Assembly (NCBI GenBank): GCA_029233965.1 | Contig: JARGOP010000013.1 | Coordinates: forward strand, 26,177-90,176 | Source of the DNA: Verrucomicrobiales bacterium | GTDB taxonomy: Bacteria; Verrucomicrobiota; Verrucomicrobiia; Verrucomicrobiales; DEV007 | Reading direction: 5' to 3' | Length of the DNA stretch: 64,000 bases | Shown: piece by piece, positions 50,169 through 59,617 of the stretch | Numbering within the stretch: position 1 is the first letter of the stretch | How the letters are laid out: every line of letters starts with the position of its first letter | Notes under the pieces: generated by a model | Seen by the model: only the letters and a program-made list of their open reading frames with translations | What the model was told of the DNA's origin: nothing | The model's database searches: none | Position numbers and translations under genes: made by a program

Positions 50169-51638
50169 CTACGCAAAAAGCTTCTCGACCATCTCGCCTT
50201 TGACCAACTCTCTGGGTTGATTGAGGTGGTTGTATACGATGGACTGCGGATCGATTCCCATGGTGTGATAAATTGTCGCGAGAATCTCGGTGGGGTGGAC
50301 CGGATCTTCGAGCGGTGCAGAGCCCGTCTTGTCCGACTTTCCGTGCACGTAGCCGCGCTTGATGCCGGCGCCGCCGATGAGTGAGGTGTAGCAGTAGGGC
50401 CAGTGGTCGCGGCCGTCTGCGCTATTGTTGTTTCCACTCGTGGAAATGCCCATCTCGGGGCTGCGTCCAAATTCTCCAATCGCGACGACGAGGGTTTCGT
50501 CGAGGAGACCGCGCGAATCGAGATCGGCGAAAAGGGCGGAGAGTCCCTGATCGAGCATGGGGGCGGACTGATCCTTCATGCGCTTCGGAAGCCCGACATG
50601 ATGGTCCCAGCTGTGGTTGTCGGAGTTCGCCACTTTCGGCCAGATCACTTCGACGACCTTGGTCCCGGCTTCGACGAGACGGCGAGCAAGAAGACAACTC
50701 TGCCCGAAGGTATTGCGGCCGTAGGAGTCGCGCATCTTGTCTGTTTCCGAGTCGAGATCGAAGGCATCGCGGGCTCGCCCCGAAACGATAAGGTTGAGCG
50801 CTTTGTCGTAGTACTCATCAAGATTGTAGTCTTCGACCGCTTTCTCAATGATCGGCATCTGGTTCGTGAGCGTGTTGCGGAGCTTGGCGCGCCGCTGGAG
50901 ACGGAGGGAGAAAACATCCGGACGGAGCTGGAGGTCATCGACGCGGATCTTCGTCATTTTTGACATGTCCATGTCATCGCCGTCGGGAAAGAGGTAGTAG
51001 GGATCGTAAGCCTTGCCGAGGAAGCCGGCGGTGCCGCCCTTGTTGATGACGTTCGACTCCTGAAGGGGACGGGGCATCATCACAAAGGGAAGCATCGGCT
51101 CGTCGCTCGGCTTCATCCTCACAATGTTGGAACCAAAGTTCGGGAAGTCCTTGGGGGAAGGCGGTTCGAGCTGGCCGGACGGGCTCACTTTGTCAGTCGT
51201 GTAGCCGGTCATGATCTGGTAGATCGCGGCGGTGTGATTGAAGAGACCGTTCGGTGTGTAGCTCATCGAGCGAACCGTCGAGAATTTATCGGTCACCTTC
51301 GCGAGATTCGGAAGAAGCTCGGTGTACTGGAGCCCGTCAGTCTTCGTGTTGATCGGCTTGAAGATCGATCGCACGTTGTCAGGCGCATCCGGCTTGGGAT
51401 CGAAAAGATCGATGTGGCTCGGGCCGCCCTGCAGGTAGACCATGATGACCGACTTGGCTTTTCCCCATCCGGGTCGTCCTGCGAGCCCGGAAGCGGCGCT
51501 CGCGCTCTGGGCCGCGAGGATGTTGTTGAGAGTCATGCCCAGCATTCCCGCCCCGCCAACGCGTAGAAAGTCACGGCGTCCGGGTTTGAGGTGCGAGTCA
51601 CACAGGTCTTTGGCGATTTCTCCGGGGAGTCTGATCAT
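50169..51638 (-). CDS. DUF1501 family exported protein (sulfatase-like fold)
   Basis: A 489-residue protein with a twin-arginine-type start ([20 protein letters not shown]), so it is likely exported folded by Tat. DUF1501 has an alkaline phosphatase/sulfatase-like core: [40 protein letters not shown], and GRSPEMG with [15 protein letters not shown] supplying metal-ligand-like Asp and His. The catalytic role is unknown. It pairs with the PSD1 gene just upstream on the same strand, a combination seen throughout Planctomycetes and Verrucomicrobia. The tatA gene of this window could serve its export. Confidence 0.93.
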   Translation of the reverse strand: MIRLPGEIAKDLCDSHLKPGRRDFLRVGGAGMLGMTLNNILAAQSASAASGLAGRPGWGKAKSVIMVYLQGGPSHIDLFDPKPDAPDNVRSIFKPINTKTDGLQYTELLPNLAKVTDKFSTVRSMSYTPNGLFNHTAAIYQIMTGYTTDKVSPSGQLEPPSPKDFPNFGSNIVRMKPSDEPMLPFVMMPRPLQESNVINKGGTAGFLGKAYDPYYLFPDGDDMDMSKMTKIRVDDLQLRPDVFSLRLQRRAKLRNTLTNQMPIIEKAVEDYNLDEYYDKALNLIVSGRARDAFDLDSETDKMRDSYGRNTFGQSCLLARRLVEAGTKVVEVIWPKVANSDNHSWDHHVGLPKRMKDQSAPMLDQGLSALFADLDSRGLLDETLVVAIGEFGRSPEMGISTSGNNNSADGRDHWPYCYTSLIGGAGIKRGYVHGKSDKTGSAPLEDPVHPTEILATIYHTMGIDPQSIVYNHLNQPRELVKGEMVEKLFA

Positions 51639-51710
51639 GGCTTATTGGGAGTAGTAGAGAATGAGAGAAGTAAAGGTAGCTGCGGGCTGTCTACCCGCAG
51701 GCAGGTAGGA

Positions 51711-54700
51711 CTAACGGTTGAATAAAAATGACGGGCTGTTCACGAGGGCCCAGACGAGGTCCTGAGTGGCGGTGAGTCGACGGTTCGCGGCCTGTTGGAT
51801 GGAGTATTGGGTGTCCTGGCGAATCTGAACGAGCGGACCCGGTTCCGGGACTTCGACTTTCGCGCTCGCAAGCGCCGCGTTGAGAGCATCCATTTTGGGA
51901 TCGGAGGGAAGAGGGCGAAGTTCCTTCAGGTGTTCTCCGGTGCGCTTGCGGAGTTCGGCATCATTTTCCGCGACATAGGTGTGGAGCGCTTTCGCCCCGG
52001 CTTCCGATCTTGCCGGGGTTGCCATTGTCACCGCTTTCGCGACATCGGCAGGGAGACCGAAATTCAAGGGATCCTCAGACGTGGTATACCAGATCCGGAA
52101 CCGGCCGATGGGGAAGTCGCCACGGCTGTAACGATTGAGGATCCCGATGGTGAGGTTGGCGCCTTTGGCGTCACCGGCGAGAGGCTCTTTGAACTGGAAG
52201 GCCGCACGGTGGGGGACCTGCGGATTCGTGCCGGCGAGTGCCCAGCCTTTGTCACTGCGGTCCACTTTTCCGTTGAAAGAGTTTTTCACATCGAATCCGT
52301 CTTGAGTGAAATCTGCTTTCGCGTTGACGATCTCAAGGGGCAGCGACTTCTTCGGATCGGCGAGGGTATTCCAGCGAGTCTGAATCTCGGTGATCACGAA
52401 ATTCCCGTTGGCGTTGATGCCGGCACCGTAGGCGGCATTGCCTTCATCGGGAACGGCTTCGATCATGATGCCGGTGACGTTCTCCGCTGTGATTTTTCCG
52501 GTCACGAGGTAGTCAAGATTCCGGAGCTTGTCTCCTCCTTTCGACTTCACGGACCCGTCGGGCAGGACCGCGACCTCCGACTTGTCGGATGCCGTGACAC
52601 TTGCGACGGGCAGGACCTGCCATTGGGTCCAGAGCTGGCTCGCCTTCACTTCGGAGGCAAAGGAATCGACCAGCTTGGGAAGCCCGGCCTCGTATTCTTT
52701 CAGGGCTTTTTCCGCTGCGGCGATTCGTTCCTTTTGAGCGGCTTCCGCAGCCGCTTTCTTTTTCTCATACTCAGGACGGTAGGCTGCGATATTGGCTTCG
52801 GCCTCCTGGATGGCCTGAAGGCGCTTGATCTCCAACTCGGACCGCTTCAGAATCCAGTCGCCCTCGGCCTTGGCCGCTTTGCTGAGGAGAAGGTCGTGAT
52901 CGGAGGAGATCTCTTTCATGATCCCGAGCGCGGCTTTGATTTCGGCTTCAGAAGGGTCTCTCGCGAGGACGCGGTAGTAGACTTCCTCAATCAGTTTTCG
53001 ATCATCCGGTTGCGACTTCACGAGTTCGGCCAGTTCGCTGCCTTCCGCTCCAATCGCGTCGGCGATCGCGGGCCCTGATAGAAATGCCATCACCGCACTC
53101 ATCTGCAGTTCGTCGGACCGCTCACACTCGCAGGCACTCTCGCGGGCGGGACGTCCGAGGTTGGCGAGGAATCCACTCTTGAGGTCCAGCTTGGCATCGG
53201 GGAGCTGGCTTGCGCGCACGCCTTTGCCGGCTCCGGGAATATTCGGGATCGCACCGGTCACCGCGTAAACGGCATCGTAGAGTGTCTCTGCAGGGAGGCG
53301 CCGTGCTTTTGCGTGGGAGAAATTCACTTCGTCTTTCTCGTTCCATTCGTTCGTTTCGATCGAGAGCTGGTAGGTTCGTGACTTGCAGATCTCCGCCATG
53401 AGTTCGCGAACGTTGAAGTCGGACTCCACGAACTGCTTCGTGAGGTGATTGAGGAGTTGCGGGTTCGTGGGTGGATTCCCGGCGCGGATGTCATCGAGGG
53501 GCTCGATGATACCTGTGCCTAACAAATAACCCCAGATCCGGTTCGCGTAGCTGGAGGCGAAATATTGATTGTCGGGGCTCGTGATCCAGCCAGCGAGTTT
53601 TTCACGACGGGTCGGGGATTCCGGGTTCGCGAAAGCGGCCCGCTCTATTGTTGCCTCGTAGGGGAAGGCGGGGGGTTGCAGAATGCCGGTGCGGTCGTGT
53701 TTGATGTCGCCTTCGCCCTTGTCCTCGACGATTTCGTAGAGGGGCTTGGCGCCCTCCACAGCAGTTCCGCCGATGTTTTCCTTCGGTGCGTTTTTGACGT
53801 CGCGCTTCAGATCAATCTGCGCGAAATAAGCTGCCGTCTCATAGTATTGATCCTGTGTCCAGCGCTCGAAGGGATGGTCGTGGCACTTGTTGCAGTTGAA
53901 GCGGGTGGCAAGGAAGAGGTGCGTGGTGTTCTCCATGATCATGTCAGGATCGCGGAGGATTTTGTAGTAGGAAGCGGCGGGGTTTTCCTTGTTTGATCCG
54001 GAGGCGGTGAGGATTTTGTAGACGAACTCATCGTAGGGCGTGTTGGCTTCAAGCTCATCGTGAATCCAGTTGCGAAACGTCTTCGCTCCTTCGGCACCGA
54101 GATACTTTGAGTTCACCTGAAGCATGTCCGACCACTTGTTGGTCCAGTGATCGACGAACTCCGGTGACCCGATCAGTTCATCGACGAGAGCGTCACGTTT
54201 CTGTCTGGTCGGAGTGTCGTCGGCGAGGAATGATTTCACCCTGTGTGATGCCGGAGGTAACCCTGTCAGGTCCAGATAAACGCGGCGGATAAATTCCGCG
54301 TCGCTGCTGAGTTGGCTCGGCTTGAGCTTCATTCGTTCCCATTTCGCCGCGACAAACTTGTCAATCTCGCTCCACGTTTCAGGCGACTCCCAGGTAAAAC
54401 CGTCACGGTCTCCCATCACGGTGAGGGTCGTCGCTGCATAGGCTCCTTCGTAGCGGGCAAGGATGGGGGCCTCACCGCGGCGGATCGTTTTGAGAAGGCC
54501 GAAATCATCGTGCTCCGCGACCTCCGTGTTCCCGGAATCGATGAACGACTCGAGGGTGACATCACGAGTTTTGCCGTCGGTGTAGCGGGCTACCACACGG
54601 ATTTGCTGCATCGCCCCGACGTTTTGGATGACGGGGTTCCTGGGGAAAAGCTCAATGCCGACGACCTTCGGCGATTCAAGGTTTACCACCGCGCCTTCCG

Positions 54701-56843
54701 CTATCCAACGGCGAATGAGCTGGTAGTAACGCGAGTTGTGTTCGGTGACAACACCGGCTTCGTGCGGCACTGCCCCGGTCGCTTTGAGAAGCATGAGGGA
54801 GTCATCGGGGGAGGCAAAGTTGACCCGCCGAGCGGAATGATCATCGGCAAATCCCCGGACGTCGTAGAGTGGGTCATAGCCGCGCAGGCTCAGCTTGAAG
54901 CCGCCTTTTCCATCTTTGGCACCGTGGCAGGTTCCCATGTTGCAGCCAAGGCGGGTGATGACAGGATTCACATCGAGAAGAAAGTCGGGATGAATGTCGG
55001 CATCGAGATTGGACACGGCGACGGTGACCGGAGGCGTTCTGACTCCGTTGAGCGATGCTTCGAGGGTGCTCTCGCCGGTCTTTTCCGGACGGATCACTCC
55101 AGTTGCGGAAACGGACGTGAGCTCGCCGGGCTGACTCCATGTGACGAGACGCGTCACGTCGGCGGTATCTCCGCTGTCGAGCGTTGCGGTGACTAACACT
55201 TGCGCATATTCATTCGCGGATGTGAAGGCAAGGGACCCGGGAGTGACCTTAAGCGCAACCACTTTGCGGCCTTCCGGAAGAGCCTCGCCGCCCTCGTGTG
55301 CGGTCGCTCTGGCACGGTCCACCTTCTCCGGATTCGCTTTCACGACGGGAAGGGAGGATTCCACTTCTGCGGCCGCAAAAGTCTTCGCTTCCGAAAATTC
55401 TTTCGCATTGAGAAGATGAATCGACCCATCGGCCCCTGCCGTGGCAAGCGTCTTTCCGTCGGGGGAAAAAGTGACGGAATAAAGCGCCGAATCGTAGTCG
55501 CGGGTGTGGAGTAACTTGGCTCCGCGGGTGTGGAATTCTTCGATTTTCGGATCACTGTTGTCGCCTTCGGTGGCACGGCGGGCGGTCTCGAAAAGTTTCT
55601 TCAACTCCGGGGTGATCGTGGCATCGTACTCCGAGGCGTAGAGGCTGATTTGTCCTCTGCCGTCTAGGCTCGAGACGGCGGCAAAAGTTTTCCCGTCCGG
55701 GGCAAAGGCGACATCCCAGATGCGGCCTTTCATCGCCGGATACTTCCGGATGAGGTTGGCGTTGTCGCCGATCTTCCGGGCGGTTTCGCGAACCATGCGA
55801 TAGATTTGGGGGACGCCGTCAGAGCCGCCGACAAGGACATGATCCTGTTTCGGGTGGCGGGTCACCGCATTAATGCCGCCTTTGAGCGCACCCGGAGTGA
55901 TGGAGGTGATGTTGTCGACGAAGCGCTCCGTCGCAACTTCCGTGAGCTTGGCCGACATGTCGCGTCCCACGGAGACAAGGTGATCCCCCTTCAAAGACCA
56001 TTCCGTGTCGAGGACCCAGTCATTGTGGCTTCCCATGAGGAGTACCTGGTCTCCATTCGAGGCCTTGATGCCGCGAACCGTGTTGTCGGGCAGACCGAAA
56101 GCAATCAGTTTGCCGTCCGGAGACCAGCTCGCCCCGTAGGCGGTGTCGTATCCTACGATGCGGGACAGTTCGAGTTCCTTCTTCGCCAGGTCCCAGACTT
56201 GGATTTCACCCATCCTTCCGGGAAGCCCCCCCGCGACGAGGAGTTTTGATCCATCCGGGGAAAAGGCGACGGACTCGATGCGCTCGGAAAGACCGACAAG
56301 ACGGGAGGCGATGCCAGAGCCATCGGAGCGGTGAACCAGCACCTCGTGGAAACCGGCCACGGCTATCAGTTTACCATCGGGGGAATAGTCGATCGAAGTC
56401 ACGAGAGGAGGGACGGCATACACGGGAGGAGTCTCCATCGTGAAACGCTGCTTCGCGTTTTCCGGAGTGTCGTCGAGGGCTCCCTGTGCGATCCACTTTT
56501 GAACCAGTTTGACTTCGTAGTCCGTCATCGGTTCGTCCCTCGGCGGCATCTCGGGACGGTCTTCGCCCTTTTGCGTCACGATGACTTCCATGAGGTAGCT
56601 CTCGTCGGGTTTGCCGGGGATGATCGCCGTGTCGATCTCGCCGCCGGCGATGAGTGTGGCGACTTCGGTCATGATGTAATCCGATTTCGCTTTGGCAGGC
56701 TGATGGCAGCCCTGGCATTTCGCCTGAAAAACGGGACGAACGTGCTCGTAGTAGCTGACGGTCTCGGGGAGTGCGTCTTTCGTTTCCGCGCCGAAGGACA
56801 TGGAGGTGAGAAGAGCAAGGAAAACAGCAGGGGTGCCTTTCAT
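51711..56843 (-). CDS. Giant secreted DUF1549/DUF1553 protein with WD40 repeats and heme sites
   Basis: A 1710-residue exported protein (signal peptide about 1-18). In order: a PSCyt1 heme domain (CQGCH in RPVFQAKCQGCHQPAKAKS, near 43-47), a WD40-like propeller (TSIDYSPDGKLIAVAGFHEV, VTFSPDGKTLATAGADGSIH), a BIG2-type Ig domain, a CNMGTCH motif in the planctomycete cytochrome-like region, DUF1549 (FIRRVYLDLTGLPP), a CNKCHDHPF block, DUF1553 (PSD1) and a Lys/Ala/Glu coiled coil with a C-terminal beta domain. The role is not known experimentally; such proteins are thought to act at the cell surface in polymer oxidation. The neighbour DUF1501 gene follows after 72 bases. Confidence 0.94.
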   Translation of the reverse strand: MKGTPAVFLALLTSMSFGAETKDALPETVSYYEHVRPVFQAKCQGCHQPAKAKSDYIMTEVATLIAGGEIDTAIIPGKPDESYLMEVIVTQKGEDRPEMPPRDEPMTDYEVKLVQKWIAQGALDDTPENAKQRFTMETPPVYAVPPLVTSIDYSPDGKLIAVAGFHEVLVHRSDGSGIASRLVGLSERIESVAFSPDGSKLLVAGGLPGRMGEIQVWDLAKKELELSRIVGYDTAYGASWSPDGKLIAFGLPDNTVRGIKASNGDQVLLMGSHNDWVLDTEWSLKGDHLVSVGRDMSAKLTEVATERFVDNITSITPGALKGGINAVTRHPKQDHVLVGGSDGVPQIYRMVRETARKIGDNANLIRKYPAMKGRIWDVAFAPDGKTFAAVSSLDGRGQISLYASEYDATITPELKKLFETARRATEGDNSDPKIEEFHTRGAKLLHTRDYDSALYSVTFSPDGKTLATAGADGSIHLLNAKEFSEAKTFAAAEVESSLPVVKANPEKVDRARATAHEGGEALPEGRKVVALKVTPGSLAFTSANEYAQVLVTATLDSGDTADVTRLVTWSQPGELTSVSATGVIRPEKTGESTLEASLNGVRTPPVTVAVSNLDADIHPDFLLDVNPVITRLGCNMGTCHGAKDGKGGFKLSLRGYDPLYDVRGFADDHSARRVNFASPDDSLMLLKATGAVPHEAGVVTEHNSRYYQLIRRWIAEGAVVNLESPKVVGIELFPRNPVIQNVGAMQQIRVVARYTDGKTRDVTLESFIDSGNTEVAEHDDFGLLKTIRRGEAPILARYEGAYAATTLTVMGDRDGFTWESPETWSEIDKFVAAKWERMKLKPSQLSSDAEFIRRVYLDLTGLPPASHRVKSFLADDTPTRQKRDALVDELIGSPEFVDHWTNKWSDMLQVNSKYLGAEGAKTFRNWIHDELEANTPYDEFVYKILTASGSNKENPAASYYKILRDPDMIMENTTHLFLATRFNCNKCHDHPFERWTQDQYYETAAYFAQIDLKRDVKNAPKENIGGTAVEGAKPLYEIVEDKGEGDIKHDRTGILQPPAFPYEATIERAAFANPESPTRREKLAGWITSPDNQYFASSYANRIWGYLLGTGIIEPLDDIRAGNPPTNPQLLNHLTKQFVESDFNVRELMAEICKSRTYQLSIETNEWNEKDEVNFSHAKARRLPAETLYDAVYAVTGAIPNIPGAGKGVRASQLPDAKLDLKSGFLANLGRPARESACECERSDELQMSAVMAFLSGPAIADAIGAEGSELAELVKSQPDDRKLIEEVYYRVLARDPSEAEIKAALGIMKEISSDHDLLLSKAAKAEGDWILKRSELEIKRLQAIQEAEANIAAYRPEYEKKKAAAEAAQKERIAAAEKALKEYEAGLPKLVDSFASEVKASQLWTQWQVLPVASVTASDKSEVAVLPDGSVKSKGGDKLRNLDYLVTGKITAENVTGIMIEAVPDEGNAAYGAGINANGNFVITEIQTRWNTLADPKKSLPLEIVNAKADFTQDGFDVKNSFNGKVDRSDKGWALAGTNPQVPHRAAFQFKEPLAGDAKGANLTIGILNRYSRGDFPIGRFRIWYTTSEDPLNFGLPADVAKAVTMATPARSEAGAKALHTYVAENDAELRKRTGEHLKELRPLPSDPKMDALNAALASAKVEVPEPGPLVQIRQDTQYSIQQAANRRLTATQDLVWALVNSPSFLFNR

Positions 56844-56986
56844 AGATCAAGCGTTTCGAAGAGAGAGGGAACCTCGTAACCCGTGTAGTCTATAAATATC
56901 TGATTTGGTAACAATCACGTATTTACGGGCAAATTGAGAGCGATTTGACCGTAATGGTGTCGGGCTGACGACAAATGCACGCAGCA

Positions 56987-57919
56987 TTAACGATCCCGGG
57001 GCGTGATCCGAATCACGAGCGGGCGGTGATCGCTCGCTTTGTCCCAGTCATTCCAGTGATAGATGTGGGATTGGTCGCGCTCAATTTCCGGACTGAGGCC
57101 CTGGCTGTAGAGCGCGAAGTCGAAGCGGGCGTAGGAATCCGCGAATGACCAATGGTGGGTCCAGCGAAAGCCATACTGATCGGAGAGGGTGAGGGAGGAA
57201 AGGTAACCGTCCTGACCGAAGCTTCCCTGGAGCGCTTTGACCGGAGGTTCGATGCGCAGATCATTGAGGTCTCCAACTACGATCAGATTCGCCCCGGGTT
57301 CTTCAGCAAAGTGTTGATCCAGGTGTTTTCTGGCAAGGCGGGCTTCGTTCAGACGCATCAGGGCATGGTCTGCTTCAGTCACTTCGCGTTTCGATTTCAG
57401 GTGCAGCCCGACGACGCGCAGGTGGTATTGAGGGTTGATGACAAACTTCGTGTCGATCACGCCTCGCTGGAAGGGGAGTTTTGTATCGCCGATGGAGTAG
57501 GTGTAATCGTCGCGTGAATCGCTCTCCGCGATGGGGTATCGGGAAAGGACGGCAAGATTGCGATTGTGGCCGCTCGCGGCGGTGACGAGTTCGGTGTAGG
57601 GCAGATCAAGTCCCTGTGATTTGAGTCGGGTCCTGAGGTCCTCCAGGAAAGAAGCGTCCCCGATTTCGCAGACGGAGAGGATGTCGGGATCCATTTCAAG
57701 GATTGCCTCAACAACCGCTTCGACTTCCCGCTCCGGTTTGGGCGCGTCCTCGATGATTTCTCCATCGATGCGGCGCTCCATTGCCAGATAATTCTTCAAA
57801 TTGTAGAAGACGAGCGTGATCGGCTCAGGCTCATCCTGGCCGCGAACCGGGAAGAGCCCGGCGGAAAAGACAAAAAAAACGGCTACCCGCGCGAGCCGGG
57901 TAGCCGTTCTCAACATCAT
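56987..57919 (-). CDS. Exported endonuclease/exonuclease/phosphatase-family protein
   Basis: A 310-residue protein with a signal peptide (MMLRTATRLARVAVFFVFSA, cleavage near GQDEP). The EEP fold is shown by LVFYNLKNYLAMERRIDGEI, DPDILSVCEIGD, GLHLKSKREV, NLIVVGDLNDLRIEPP and ASDHRPLVIRI: the Asn, Glu, His and Asp residues of a metal-dependent phosphodiesterase. Targets could be extracellular nucleic acids or lipid phosphates. Its first codons coincide with a perfect terminator hairpin (57872-57907). It lies 20 bases downstream of tatA on the same strand, so the two may be co-transcribed and partly uncoupled by that hairpin. Confidence 0.9.
   Translation of the reverse strand: MMLRTATRLARVAVFFVFSAGLFPVRGQDEPEPITLVFYNLKNYLAMERRIDGEIIEDAPKPEREVEAVVEAILEMDPDILSVCEIGDASFLEDLRTRLKSQGLDLPYTELVTAASGHNRNLAVLSRYPIAESDSRDDYTYSIGDTKLPFQRGVIDTKFVINPQYHLRVVGLHLKSKREVTEADHALMRLNEARLARKHLDQHFAEEPGANLIVVGDLNDLRIEPPVKALQGSFGQDGYLSSLTLSDQYGFRWTHHWSFADSYARFDFALYSQGLSPEIERDQSHIYHWNDWDKASDHRPLVIRITPRDR
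57872..57907 (-). terminator. Intrinsic terminator of tatA within the signal-peptide codons of the next gene
   Basis: On the minus strand ACGGCTACCC (57907-57898) pairs perfectly over ten bases with GGGTAGCCGT (57888-57879) around a nine-base loop, followed by eight U residues (57879-57872). It codes for residues about TATRLARVAVFF of the exported nuclease-like protein and lies 33-68 bases after the tatA stop. Confidence 0.75.
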
Positions 57920-57939
57920 GCGTGAGCGCGGAGGGAAAA

Positions 57940-58191
57940 TCAGTCCTTCGACCCGGAGGCTTTTTCACTGGAGTCAGAATGTCTGTCCCAGTCTTTTTCG
58001 CCTTCTTTTTCGCCTTCTTTGATTTCACGTTCGAATTCAGTTTTCGCTTTTTTGAATTCGCCCATGCCTTTTCCGACGCCTCGCGCCAGTTCAGGAATTT
58101 TCTTGGCTCCAAAGAGGAGAAGGACGATCAGGAAGATGACGATCATCTCCTGCATTCCCGGGGCACCGAAAGCTAGTAGGGTTGTTTTCAC
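57940..58191 (-). CDS. tatA: Twin-arginine translocase subunit TatA/TatE
   Basis: An 83-residue TatA: a short periplasmic N terminus (LAFGAPGM), one membrane helix ([20 protein letters not shown]), the [17 protein letters not shown] amphipathic helix and a charged Lys/Glu tail ([18 protein letters not shown]). It forms the translocation pore for folded proteins with TatC, which is not in the window. The start is GTG at 58189-58191, matching the usual TatA N-terminal length; ATG 58155 would truncate it. The DUF1501 protein upstream in the window is a plausible Tat substrate. Confidence 0.94.
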   Translation of the reverse strand: MKTTLLAFGAPGMQEMIVIFLIVLLLFGAKKIPELARGVGKGMGEFKKAKTEFEREIKEGEKEGEKDWDRHSDSSEKASGSKD

Positions 58192-58393
58192 AGTGAGAAA
58201 TTATGCCTGAGTCGACGGGCATGCAACGGGTATTTGCCACCCTGTTCGCGTGGCGGGATTGCGTGTGGTGAGTGCACCTTCAGGAAACCGGGCCGCGACA
58301 GTGGAAATGGTAACTGAATAGTCCCCGGAAACGTAATCACTGTCTGAATTGACATCTTCGCAGATTCCGATTCAGTAGCCCCAACGCAACGTG

Positions 58394-59410
58394 ATGACCC
58401 AGGACGCCGCCACCATCGATCCTTCCAGTGAGAGCGAACTCTCGCCCTTCGCTTTCCTCCGCCCGGAACTGGACCGGGTGGAAGCAAGAATTCGTGCCCA
58501 GGCAGAGTCCTTTGACCCCGCTGTTGAACCGTATGTGAGTTTCATTCTGAATACTTCGGGAAAAAGAATCCGACCGGCACTGACCTTTCTTTCCGGAGGA
58601 GCCACCGGTGGGGTCACAAGTGATCATCACAAGCTTGCTGTGATTCTTGAGCTCATCCACGTGGCCACTCTCGTTCACGATGACATCATCGATGATGCGG
58701 AGATCAGGCGTCAGGCGCCGACGGCAAATGCAAAATGGGGGAATGCGCTCAGTGTGCTCCTCGGCGATTGTCTTTTTTCCCATGCGCTGATGCTTTCGAC
58801 TGAGTTCGATGATGCGGAGATCGGGCGACGGGTGGCAATGTCCGCCAACGAGGTCTGCAGCGGGGAAATCATCCAGACACAGCGTCGTTTTGATCTGCAG
58901 CTGTCGAAGGAGGACTACTTTGGCATCATCGAGAAGAAGACTGCGGCCCTCTTTGCAGCGGCGATGGAACTGGGGGCCCGGCTCAACGGAAAGAGTCCCG
59001 AAGTGTGCGGGGTTCTCAAGGATTTCGGTCTCGCGATCGGAACCGCCTATCAGATTTACGATGATTGCATTGATCTCATCGGAGAAGAGCAGGAGTTCGG
59101 AAAAACCCTGCGGACTGACTTGAACAAGGGCAAGCTGACTCTTCCCATTCTAAACCTTCTCGGATCAGCGAGTGAAAAGCAGCGGGAAAAACTTCATCGG
59201 CTTCTCATTCAGAAGGAACCGCTCAACGTTTCCGCCCTCGCCAACATCGCTGACTACGTCGGATCGATCGAGGCCGCGGTAGATAACGGGCGGGAACTGG
59301 TCACGAAAAGCCGTGAGTCTCTGACGATTCTTGAGGAAAGTGATCACCGGGAAGCGCTCTCCGGAATCTGTGATTTTCTTGAGACGCTTCTGGAGGGCTG
59401 CCGTCAGTAG
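58394..59410 (+). CDS. Polyprenyl diphosphate synthase
   Basis: A 338-residue trans-isoprenyl diphosphate synthase. The first aspartate-rich motif is HDDIIDDAEIRRQ, the second YQIYDDCIDL (DDxxD), with GKRIRPAL and KTAALFAAAM in the usual positions. It elongates allylic diphosphates with isopentenyl diphosphate, for quinones or the undecaprenyl-type carrier; chain length is not evident from these motifs. The start is ATG 58394 (a GTG precedes it directly at 58391). It diverges from tatA with a 200-base gap holding the promoters, and no terminator is seen before the glutamine synthetase promoter. Confidence 0.93.
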   Translation: MTQDAATIDPSSESELSPFAFLRPELDRVEARIRAQAESFDPAVEPYVSFILNTSGKRIRPALTFLSGGATGGVTSDHHKLAVILELIHVATLVHDDIIDDAEIRRQAPTANAKWGNALSVLLGDCLFSHALMLSTEFDDAEIGRRVAMSANEVCSGEIIQTQRRFDLQLSKEDYFGIIEKKTAALFAAAMELGARLNGKSPEVCGVLKDFGLAIGTAYQIYDDCIDLIGEEQEFGKTLRTDLNKGKLTLPILNLLGSASEKQREKLHRLLIQKEPLNVSALANIADYVGSIEAAVDNGRELVTKSRESLTILEESDHREALSGICDFLETLLEGCRQ

Positions 59411-59496
59411 TCTCCGACACGAAGAGTGGTCGGGAAAACCGTGAATCGCAGAAAATGAACGAATTAGAGCGATTTTGCGCTCCTGTCGTTGACAAT

Positions 59497-59512
59497 TGGC
59501 ACGGACCTTGCT
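59497..59512 (+). promoter_or_regulatory. Sigma-54 (-24/-12) promoter of glutamine synthetase
   Basis: TGGCACG (59497-59503), four bases, then TTGCT (59508-59512): an exact match to the sigma-54 consensus TGGCACG-N4-TTGCW, with the invariant GG and GC ten bases apart. Transcription would start near 59523, leaving a leader of about 95 bases before the glutamine synthetase ATG at 59618. An enhancer-binding activator would be needed; none is in the window. Confidence 0.85.
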
Positions 59513-59617
59513 CTCCTCATTAGATGGTTAATCAACCCGATGTTCTCATGGCCGGCACAGGTAGCTTTGGCCACTGGGTGCTTCGAATTCCTAATACAAA
59601 AAAGACAACTAGTTACT

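Noticed and set aside
51795..53078. 427-codon plus-strand ORF
   Set aside because: It lies antisense to the PSD1 gene, has no start context or motif, and its composition mirrors the codon pattern of the opposite strand.
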